Assembly (NCBI RefSeq): GCF_001043955.1
Contig: NZ_LABZ01000103.1
Coordinates: forward strand, 1-37,858
Direction: 5' to 3'
From: Methylobacterium tarhaniae
GTDB taxonomy: Bacteria > Pseudomonadota > Alphaproteobacteria > Rhizobiales > Beijerinckiaceae
Length of the DNA stretch: 37,858 bases
The notes under the pieces are model-generated. The model did not search any database and had not been told where the DNA came from. It worked only from the letters and a program-made list of their open reading frames with translations. The translations under genes were made by a program, and so were the position numbers. Below, in pieces: positions 16,346 through 23,048 of the stretch; position 1 is the first letter of the stretch; each line of letters begins with the position of its first letter.

Positions 16346-17431
16346 ATGGTGAAGCTCGAGGACGGGATTCAATCGGCGGAGAGCATCGTGGCGCTGGCCG
16401 CCGCCGGGGTGATCCGGCCCGCCGCGCCGTTCGCGGACGACCAGGTCCAGCCGGCGAGCCTCGACCTGCGCCTCGGCGCGCGGGCCTGGCGGGTGCGGGC
16501 GAGCTTCCTGCCCGGGCGCACCCGCGACGTCGCCGCCTGCCTCGACAAGCTCAAGCTGCACGAGATCGACCTGCGCCAGGGCGCGGTGCTGGAGACCGGC
16601 TGCGTCTACATCGCCGAACTCCAGGAAGGCCTGGCCCTGCCGCCGGACCTAGCGGCGAGCGCGAATCCGAAGAGCTCGACCGGGCGCATCGACGTCTTCA
16701 CCCGGGTGATCACCGACCAGGCGCGGGAATTCGACATGGTCGAGGCCGGCTATGCCGGGCCGCTCTTCGCCGAGATCTCGCCCCGCACCTTCCCGGTGCT
16801 GGTGCGCACCGGCTCGCGCCTGTCGCAGCTGCGCTTCCGCCGCGGCGCGGTGCGGCTCGACGACGGGGCCTTGGCGCGCCTGCACGCGGCGACGCCGCTG
16901 GTCGATGCCGCCGACCCCTCGTTCCAGGGCGGCGTCGCGGTCTCGGTCGACCTCTCGGGCTTCGACGGGCTGATCGGCTACCGCGCCAAGCGCCATACCG
17001 GCCTCGTCGACGTCGACCGGCCCCGGACCTACCCGGCGGCGGATTTCTGGGAACCCCTGCGGGCCGACGGCTCCGGCACGCTGATCCTCGATCCGGGCCA
17101 GTTCTACATCCTGGCCTCGAAGGAGGCGGTGCAGGTGCCGCCGGATTTCGCCGCCGAGATGGTGCCGTTCGATCCCCTGGTCGGCGAGTTCCGGGTCCAT
17201 TACGCTGGCTTCTTCGATCCCGGCTTCGGCCATGCCGAGGCCGGCGGCACCGGCGCCCGCGCGGTGCTGGAGGTGCGCTCCCGCGACGTGCCGTTCATGC
17301 TGGAGGACGGCCAGATCGTCGGCCGCCTCGTCTACGAGCGCATGGCCCAGCGGCCCGCCGCCCTCTACGGCAGCGCCGCCGGCTCGAACTACCAGGCGCA
17401 GGGTCTGAAGCTCTCGAAGCACTTCGTCTGA
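16346..17431 (+). CDS. dcd: 2'-deoxycytidine 5'-triphosphate deaminase, double-length type
   Basis: A 361-residue protein, about twice the length of E. coli Dcd and the usual size for the alphaproteobacterial form. The N-terminal half (to about residue 180) has VQPASLDLRLGARAWRV, then ANPKSSTGRIDVFTRVITDQ and YAGPLFAEISPRTFPVLV, containing the phosphate-binding and catalytic loops of the dUTPase/Dcd fold. The C-terminal half repeats the fold more loosely (DPGQFYILASKEAVQVPPDF, VHYAGFFDPGFGHAEAGG). It deaminates dCTP to dUTP for thymidylate synthesis. GAGGA lies 9 bases before ATG 16346. A perfect hairpin follows the stop. Confidence 0.9.
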   Translation: MVKLEDGIQSAESIVALAAAGVIRPAAPFADDQVQPASLDLRLGARAWRVRASFLPGRTRDVAACLDKLKLHEIDLRQGAVLETGCVYIAELQEGLALPPDLAASANPKSSTGRIDVFTRVITDQAREFDMVEAGYAGPLFAEISPRTFPVLVRTGSRLSQLRFRRGAVRLDDGALARLHAATPLVDAADPSFQGGVAVSVDLSGFDGLIGYRAKRHTGLVDVDRPRTYPAADFWEPLRADGSGTLILDPGQFYILASKEAVQVPPDFAAEMVPFDPLVGEFRVHYAGFFDPGFGHAEAGGTGARAVLEVRSRDVPFMLEDGQIVGRLVYERMAQRPAALYGSAAGSNYQAQGLKLSKHFV

Positions 17432-17471
17432 CCCTGTCGCACCGGGCGATCATCCCGGGACCCGATGGCGC

Positions 17472-17515
17472 AGACAATAGGGCCCGATCGCGATGCGATT
17501 CGGGCCCTATTGTCT
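17472..17515. terminator. Bidirectional hairpin terminator between dcd and chemoreceptor
   Basis: Perfect 16-bp inverted repeat, arms AGACAATAGGGCCCGA (17472-17487) and its complement (17500-17515), loop of 12 bases. It sits between two convergent genes (stops at 17431 and 17531), 16 bp from the chemoreceptor stop. No T-run follows on either side, but the A/T bases at the stem foot give partial U-tracts in both directions. Confidence 0.75.
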
Positions 17516-17530
17516 GAAGGTCGCCGAGAT

Positions 17531-19216
17531 TCAGGCGGCCTTCACCCGTCCGAGGAAGCGCGTCACCTCGTGCCGCAGCATCTCCGATTGCCGCGACAGA
17601 TCCTGCGCCGCCCCCAGGACCTGCGTCGCCGCATGGCTGGTCTGGCCGGCGCCGTCGCTCACGCCGGCGATGTTGCCGGTGACCTGCTCGGTGCCGCGGG
17701 CCGCCTGCTGCACGTTGCGGGTGATCTCCTGCACGGCGCTGCCCTGCTCCTCCATCGCCGCCGCAATGCTGGCGGCGTAGGTCGACATGTCCTCGATCAC
17801 CTTGGCGATCTGGCGGATGTCGCCCACCGTCGCGCGGGTCGCCTCCTGGATCTCGCCGATCCGGGCGCCGATCTCGTCGGTGGCCTTGCCGGTCTGGCCG
17901 GCGAGTTCCTTCACCTCGGCGGCGACGACGGCGAAGCCCCGGCCCGCCGCACCCGCCCGCGCCGCCTCGATGGTGGCGTTGAGCGCGAGCAGGTTGGTCT
18001 GGCTCGCAATGCTCGACACGGTGGCGACGAAGTCGCTGATCCGCTCCGCCGTCCCGGCGAGGCGCTGCACCGTCGCGTTGGTGCGCGCGGCATCCTCCAC
18101 CGCCCGGGCGGCGATCCGGGACGATTGGTTGACCTGCTGGACGATCTCCTGGATCGAGGCGGTCATCTCCTCGCTCGCCGCCGCGACCGTCTGGACGTTG
18201 GCGGAGGTCTGGGAGGCGGCGCTCGCCACCGTGACGCTCTGCCGGGTCGTCTCCTCGGCCACCCCCGACATGGACCGCGCCGTCGCCTCCATCTCGGTCG
18301 CGGCACCGGCGAGGCCCGCGGTGAGGCCCGACACCGTCTGCTCGAACTCCCGCGCCAGGTCGTCGACGAGGCGGGCGCGGCGCGTCCGGGCCTCGTCCTC
18401 GGCGGCCTGCGCCGCCGCCAGCCGCTCGGCCTCGACGGCGTTGCGCTTGAACACCTCGACGGCCCGCCCCATCGCCCCGATCTCGTCCCGCCGGTCGAGC
18501 CCCGCGACGACGATCGTCTTGTCGCCGTCCGCCAACCGCGCCATCAGCGCGGTGATCGCCAGGATCGGCGAGACCAGGGTGCGCGAGACCATCAGCGCCA
18601 TCACCCCGGCGAGCGCCAGGCTCGCGGCGGCCCCGATCGCCGTCATCGCGAAGGCGAGGGTGAAGGTCGCCTCCTGATCCGCCACGCGACCGGCCATCAG
18701 GTCCGTCTCGGCCTTCTTGATCTCCGCCGCCGTGGCCCGCACCGCATCTATCGTCGCCTTGCCGGCGCCGCTCGCCTCGAGGGCGCGGGCCCGCTCGCGC
18801 CCGCCCACCTCGGCCATCAGGCCGATCTCCTTCTCGGCCACGTCGCGGGTCCAGGCCGCGGCGCTGCGGTCGAGCGCGTCGAGGCGCGCCTGTTGCACCG
18901 GGTTGTCCGCCGTGAGGTGCCGGGCCTCGGCGAGGGCGGCCCGGTAGGCCTTCTGGCCCTCGCGGTACGGGGCGACGAAGCTCGGATCGCCGGAGACCAG
19001 GTATCCGCGCAGGCCGGTCTCCTGATCGATCATGCCTGCGACGACGCGATCGACGCTGTGGAGCACGTCGTGCGTGTGGTCGGTCGCGCTGCTGCGGTCC
19101 CGGATCGCGTTGAGGCTGCCGTAGCTCACCGCGCTCAAGGCCAGGGTGATGGCGACGAGGGTTCCGAAGGCAAGGCCGAGCTTGGAGAGGATTCTCAGGT
19201 CGTTGAGCGCACGCAT
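17531..19216 (-). CDS. Methyl-accepting chemotaxis protein with CHASE3-like sensor
   Basis: A 561-residue transmembrane chemoreceptor. TM1 lies near residues 12-32 and the helical periplasmic domain at about 33-185 contains the CHASE3-like DQETGLRGYLVSGDPSFVAP. TM2 is near 187-208, HAMP at about 210-265 and the signalling domain at about 290-550. The kinase/CheW-binding hairpin tip is unmistakable (IASQTNLLALNATIEAARAG then AAGRGFAVVAAEVKELA). No C-terminal CheR-docking pentapeptide; it ends FLGRVKAA. Ligand unknown. ATG 19216 gives a proper N-terminal positive patch before TM1; the Shine-Dalgarno is weak. The upstream region has a TTTAAC-G-GTTAAA palindrome. Confidence 0.93.
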   Translation of the reverse strand: MRALNDLRILSKLGLAFGTLVAITLALSAVSYGSLNAIRDRSSATDHTHDVLHSVDRVVAGMIDQETGLRGYLVSGDPSFVAPYREGQKAYRAALAEARHLTADNPVQQARLDALDRSAAAWTRDVAEKEIGLMAEVGGRERARALEASGAGKATIDAVRATAAEIKKAETDLMAGRVADQEATFTLAFAMTAIGAAASLALAGVMALMVSRTLVSPILAITALMARLADGDKTIVVAGLDRRDEIGAMGRAVEVFKRNAVEAERLAAAQAAEDEARTRRARLVDDLAREFEQTVSGLTAGLAGAATEMEATARSMSGVAEETTRQSVTVASAASQTSANVQTVAAASEEMTASIQEIVQQVNQSSRIAARAVEDAARTNATVQRLAGTAERISDFVATVSSIASQTNLLALNATIEAARAGAAGRGFAVVAAEVKELAGQTGKATDEIGARIGEIQEATRATVGDIRQIAKVIEDMSTYAASIAAAMEEQGSAVQEITRNVQQAARGTEQVTGNIAGVSDGAGQTSHAATQVLGAAQDLSRQSEMLRHEVTRFLGRVKAA

Positions 19217-19570
19217 AACTGCTCGTGAGACGGGATCGCAGGGAAGGCCGGCTGCGGATCGGCTGCGTCGGGCCGACGCTGGCCGAAATTCCGGTCTCGA
19301 GGGTTAAGGACCCTCTGAGAAGACCGTGAGCTTTGGCTGCGCTGTTGCCGTTTAACGGTTAAAACAAGGTCATCGAACAATCGAGAATTGAGTTACCGCC
19401 GGATTACATATGCTCAAGAACGAAAAACATCACGCATGTTACGGTAGCGCAACTTCGACGCGATCACCCTCAACTGGTTCTAACAAGCCAGGATGCCGCT
19501 GTCGCCGGCCGGTATCCCGCGGTGCCGCTCTCGCGGCGGCGGAGGGGTCGGCTCCGCCGCCGGATGCGCG
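19217..19570. other. Intergenic region, locally AT-rich, upstream of the chemoreceptor
   Basis: 354 bp between the chemoreceptor start and the pgl stop. The part at about 19340-19460 is clearly less GC-rich than its surroundings and contains the palindrome TTTAAC-G-GTTAAA at 19351-19363, a plausible operator. It presumably carries the chemoreceptor promoter. The other end holds a hairpin after pgl. No small ORF or RNA gene is convincing. Confidence 0.5.
19535..19561 (-). terminator. Hairpin downstream of pgl
   Basis: Perfect 10-bp stem (GGCGGCGGAG with CTCCGCCGCC, 7-base loop) ending 9 bp past the pgl stop on the minus strand. No T-run follows. It is a candidate end of the tal-pgi/gnd/zwf/pgl transcript. 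Confidence 0.45.
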
Positions 19571-20281
19571 TCAGCCCGCCGCCGCCTCGTCGAGCAGCCA
19601 CACCGTCTCGCCCCAGGCTTTCGCATGGCCCGACGGCAGGTCCTCGCCGGCGGCGAGGCGGGCGAGCGGCGCCCGCTTGCCGGCGCCGGTGACCAGGAAC
19701 AGGATCAGCGGCGTGGCGGCGAGCGCCGGGAGGGTCAGGCTCACCCGCGGCACGAAGGGGGCGAGACCCGCTTCCGGCACCGCCACCACCCAGGCCCTGT
19801 CCTCCCGCGCCTCGGGCTTGCCCGGGAACAGCGAGGCGGTGTGGCCGTCCTCGCCGAGCCCGAGGAGCACCAGGTCGAAGAGCGGCCGGCCGGGATCGAG
19901 CCGGTCGGCGCCGTACCAGGCCTGCAACTTCGCCGCGTATGCCTCGGCGTCGGCCTGCGGCGTGCCGTCGGTCGGGATCGGGTGGAGATGGCCGGGGGGC
20001 ACGAGATCCCCGAAGGCGTCCTGTGCCAGGCGCCGGTTGCTGCCGGCCTCCGGTCCGTCACCGACGCGCTCGTCGCCGAAGAACCAGTGCAGGCGCTCCC
20101 AGGGCAGGGCCTCGCGAAACTCCGGCCCGGCGAGCAGGCGGTAGAGGAGCTTGGGGGTCGAGCCGCCCGACAGGCAGATCCCGATCCGGCCCGGCTTCGC
20201 GCGTGCGACCGCGACCAGCCGCTCCGCCGCCGCCCGGGCGACCGCGTCGGGGTCGGGCAGCACCTCGTGATGCGCGATCAT
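19571..20281 (-). CDS. pgl: 6-phosphogluconolactonase
   Basis: A 236-residue SugarP_isomerase-fold enzyme of the DevB/Pgl type that hydrolyses 6-phosphogluconolactone in the oxidative pentose-phosphate route. Landmarks: LSGGSTP (37-43), WFFGDERVG (67-74) and GLGEDGHTASLFPG (141-154), the last carrying the catalytic His. ATG at 20281 overlaps the zwf stop as ATGA, which decides the start; eight extra codons upstream are possible but break this coupling. It is the last gene of the operon and acts directly after Zwf. Confidence 0.94.
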   Translation of the reverse strand: MIAHHEVLPDPDAVARAAAERLVAVARAKPGRIGICLSGGSTPKLLYRLLAGPEFREALPWERLHWFFGDERVGDGPEAGSNRRLAQDAFGDLVPPGHLHPIPTDGTPQADAEAYAAKLQAWYGADRLDPGRPLFDLVLLGLGEDGHTASLFPGKPEAREDRAWVVAVPEAGLAPFVPRVSLTLPALAATPLILFLVTGAGKRAPLARLAAGEDLPSGHAKAWGETVWLLDEAAAG

Positions 20282-21810
20282 GACTGGTGCTCCAGCGAGC
20301 GCCAAGCCCGGCCGTCGCGGGTCAGGAGCTCCTCCGCCTGTTTCGGCCCGGCGCTGCCGGCCTCGTAGGGGAGGGGATCGAGGTCCCCTTCGGCGGCGGC
20401 GTCGAGAATCGGCTGCACGATGCGCCAGCCGGCCTCGATCATGTCGGCGCGCTGGAACAGCGTCGGGTCGCCGATCATCGCGTCGTAGATCAGGGTTTCG
20501 TAGCCGGTGCTCGGCTCGGTCTTGAAGTAGTCCTTGTAGCAGAACCGCATGTCGACGCTGCCGAGGCGCACTGCCGGGCCCGGCACCTTGGCGCCGAATT
20601 GCAGCGAGATGCCCTCGTCGGGCTGCAATTGCAGCACCAGCCAGTTCGGCACCTCCTCGCGGACATTGGTGCCCTTGAACAGCGAGAGTGGCGCCTGCTT
20701 GAAGCGGATGGCGATCTCGGTGTCGCGCCGGGTCATCGCCTTGCCGGTGCGCAGGTAGAACGGCACCCCGGCCCAGCGCCAGTTGTCGATGCCGAGCTTC
20801 AAGGCGACGAAGGTCTCGGTGCCGCTGTCACCCGCCACGTCCGGCTCGTCGCGGTAGTCCTTCACCGCCTTGCCGTCGACATGGCCGGCCGTGTAGCGGC
20901 CCCGCACCGCGTCCTCGACCCGGGCGGAGGGGGTGGCGAGCAGCACCTCCTCCTTCTTGTCGCGCACGGCCTCGGCCTCGAACGAAATCGGCGGCTCCAT
21001 CGCCACCAGGGTGTAGAGCTGGAACAGGTGGTTGGGCACCATGTCGCGCAGCGCGCCGGTGGCCTCGTAGAACTTCCCCCGTCCCTCGACCCCGACGGTC
21101 TCGGCGACCGTGATCTGCACGTGGTCGATGTGGTCGCGGTTCCACAACGGCTCGAACAGGCCGTTGCCGAACCGGAACGCCATGATGTTCTGCACCGTCT
21201 CCTTGCCGAGGAAGTGGTCGATGCGGAAGATCTGCTCCTCGGACAGGACCTTCAGGATGTCGGCGTCGAGCTTCTCCGCCGAGGGCAGGTCGTGGCCGAA
21301 CGGCTTCTCGATGATGACGCGGCGCCAGCGTTCCCCGCTCTCCTCGACGAGGCCGGCCTCGCCGAGCTTGGCGATGGTCGGCCCGAACAGGCTCGCGGCG
21401 ACCGCGAGGTAGAACAGGACGTTGCCGCCGTCCTGCTTCCCCGAGACCTCGGCGATCGCCCCTTTCAGCGCCTCGAAGGAGGCGGAATCGGACAGGTCGC
21501 CCGAGCGGTAATGGACCCGCCCGACGAGGTCGCCCCACACGCCCTCGTCGAACGCGCCGCCGCCGGCCTCACCGCCCTTGGCGGTGATGAAGCCGCGCAC
21601 GGTGTCGCTCAGCTCGGACCGAAAGTCCTCCGACGACATCTCCGAGCGGCTGACGCCGATCACGGAAAAGTCCTTCGGCAGCAGGCCCCAGCGGCCGAGA
21701 TTGTAGAGGGCCGGCATCAGCAGCCGGTGGGTGAGGTCGCCGGTCGCCCCGAAGATCACCAGGGTGCAGGCGGGCGGGGGCGCGGCCCCCTCGGCCATCT
21801 TGCGGGTCAT
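20278..21810 (-). CDS. zwf: Glucose-6-phosphate dehydrogenase
   Basis: A 510-residue enzyme oxidising glucose 6-phosphate to the lactone. The nucleotide-binding motif FGATGDL is at 20-26, EKPFG at 168-172 and the active-site signature RIDHFLGKE at 196-204, including the catalytic His. ATG at 21810 overlaps the gnd stop (ATGA), and the protein begins [20 protein letters not shown]. Positioned between gnd and pgl with 4-bp overlaps on both sides, so all three should be made in linked amounts. Cofactor preference (NADP or dual) cannot be settled by eye. Confidence 0.96.
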   Translation of the reverse strand: MTRKMAEGAAPPPACTLVIFGATGDLTHRLLMPALYNLGRWGLLPKDFSVIGVSRSEMSSEDFRSELSDTVRGFITAKGGEAGGGAFDEGVWGDLVGRVHYRSGDLSDSASFEALKGAIAEVSGKQDGGNVLFYLAVAASLFGPTIAKLGEAGLVEESGERWRRVIIEKPFGHDLPSAEKLDADILKVLSEEQIFRIDHFLGKETVQNIMAFRFGNGLFEPLWNRDHIDHVQITVAETVGVEGRGKFYEATGALRDMVPNHLFQLYTLVAMEPPISFEAEAVRDKKEEVLLATPSARVEDAVRGRYTAGHVDGKAVKDYRDEPDVAGDSGTETFVALKLGIDNWRWAGVPFYLRTGKAMTRRDTEIAIRFKQAPLSLFKGTNVREEVPNWLVLQLQPDEGISLQFGAKVPGPAVRLGSVDMRFCYKDYFKTEPSTGYETLIYDAMIGDPTLFQRADMIEAGWRIVQPILDAAAEGDLDPLPYEAGSAGPKQAEELLTRDGRAWRSLEHQS

Positions 21811-22781
21811 TTCGGCTCCTGGTGGCCGCCGAAGCCCTTGCGCATGGCCGAGAGCAGCTTGTCGGCGTAGGTGGCGCTCTGCCGCGAGCGGAAGCGGGCG
21901 TAGAGGGCGGCCGACAGCACGTGGGCCGGCACGGCCTCCTCGATCGCGGCGTTCAGCGTCCACCGGCCCTCGCCCGAATCGGCCACGTGACCCGAGAAGG
22001 CGTCGAGGTTCTCGTCGCCGGCCAGCGCCGTGGCGGTGAGGTCGAGGAGCCAGGACGAGACCACGCTGCCCCGGCGCCAGACCTCGGCGATGTCGCCGAT
22101 GTTGAGGTCGAAGCGCTGCGCCTCCGGCAGCTCCGCCGAGTTGGCGTGCTTGAGGATGTCGAAGCCCTCGGCATAGGCCTGCATCAGGCCGTACTCGATG
22201 CCGTTATGGATCATCTTGACGAAGTGGCCGGCGCCGCTCGGGCCGGCATGGATGTAGCCCTGTTCGGCGCGCGCATCGCGGCCGTCGCGCCCCGGCGTGC
22301 GCGGCACCTCGCCGAGGCCCGGCGCCAGGGTCCTGAAGATCGGGTCGAGCCGGTCGACGGCCTCCTTGTGGCCGCCGATCATCATGCAATAGCCGCGCTC
22401 CAGCCCCCAGACGCCGCCCGAGGTGCCGACATCGACGTAGTGCAGGCCCTTCTCGTCGAGGATGGCGGCGCGGCGGATGTCGTCCTTGTAGAACGAGTTG
22501 CCGCCGTCGATGATCACGTCGTCCGGCCGCATCAGCCCGGCAATGTGCATCACCGTCACCTCGGTCGGGTCGCCGGCCGGCAGCATCACCCAGGCGGTGC
22601 GGGGTATCTCGAGCTTCGACACGAAGTCCTCGAGGCTGTCGGCGCCGACCGCGCCCTCCTGCACCAGGGCCGCCACGGCCTTGGGATCCTGATCGAACAC
22701 CACGGCCGTGTGTCCGTTGCGCAGGAGCCGCCGGACGATGTTGCCGCCCATCCGACCGAGACCGACCATGCCGAGTTGCAT
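21807..22781 (-). CDS. gnd: 6-phosphogluconate dehydrogenase, short decarboxylating form
   Basis: A 324-residue enzyme of the short Gnd type rather than the 470-residue E. coli type. The Rossmann motif GLGRMG is at 7-12, [11 protein letters not shown] at 91-101 and the catalytic-lysine segment [13 protein letters not shown] near 186-198. The second strand ends in an acidic residue (VVFDQDP, Asp30), where NADP-dependent enzymes carry an Arg, so NAD preference is likely (inference). ATG 22781 has GAGGAG upstream. The 267 bp before it hold two REP-like palindromes. It produces ribulose 5-phosphate and CO2, using the product of Pgl. Confidence 0.94.
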   Translation of the reverse strand: MQLGMVGLGRMGGNIVRRLLRNGHTAVVFDQDPKAVAALVQEGAVGADSLEDFVSKLEIPRTAWVMLPAGDPTEVTVMHIAGLMRPDDVIIDGGNSFYKDDIRRAAILDEKGLHYVDVGTSGGVWGLERGYCMMIGGHKEAVDRLDPIFRTLAPGLGEVPRTPGRDGRDARAEQGYIHAGPSGAGHFVKMIHNGIEYGLMQAYAEGFDILKHANSAELPEAQRFDLNIGDIAEVWRRGSVVSSWLLDLTATALAGDENLDAFSGHVADSGEGRWTLNAAIEEAVPAHVLSAALYARFRSRQSATYADKLLSAMRKGFGGHQEPK

Positions 22782-22859
22782 CGTGTCACTCCTCGCCGGC
22801 GAGGCCGGGGCCGGCGGCCCGTGGGCGTGGGGCCCGTCGTAACTCGTGAGGCGCGCTCC

Positions 22860-22883
22860 CCCCTCTCCCGTGCGGGAGAGGGG
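22860..22883. repeat. REP-like palindrome A
   Basis: Perfect 11-bp stem, arms CCCCTCTCCCG and CGGGAGAGGGG with a 2-base loop, followed by CCAGGGGTGAGGGTG. This CCCTCTCCC...GGGTGAGGGTG composition recurs as intergenic repeats in many GC-rich proteobacterial genomes. It lies in the gap between tal-pgi and gnd. Confidence 0.75.
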
Positions 22884-22969
22884 CCAGGGGTGAGGGTGCT
22901 GCGATTCCGGATCGGGCACCGAACGTCGTGCTGGTCGCCCTGCGTTCAGCGCTTCACGCGGAGGCGTGG

Positions 22970-23032
22970 CACCCTCACCCCCGCCCCCTCTCCAGGCGAT
23001 ACCGGGCAAGCCCGGTCTCGCCCGGAGAGGGG
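22970..23032. repeat. REP-like palindrome B, inverted relative to A
   Basis: The segment starts CACCCTCACCCC (the reverse complement of the end of element A). It contains outer arms CCCCTCTCC (22985-22993) and GGAGAGGGG (23024-23032) with a nested inner hairpin ACCGGGC/GCCCGGT (23001-23016). Together A and B form a head-to-head repeat pair within one transcript. Confidence 0.75.
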
Positions 23033-23048
23033 AGACCACTCGCTAGCC

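Noticed and set aside
22860..23032. Insertion-sequence end pair
   Set aside because: Palindromes are short and REP-like, and no transposase lies between or beside them.
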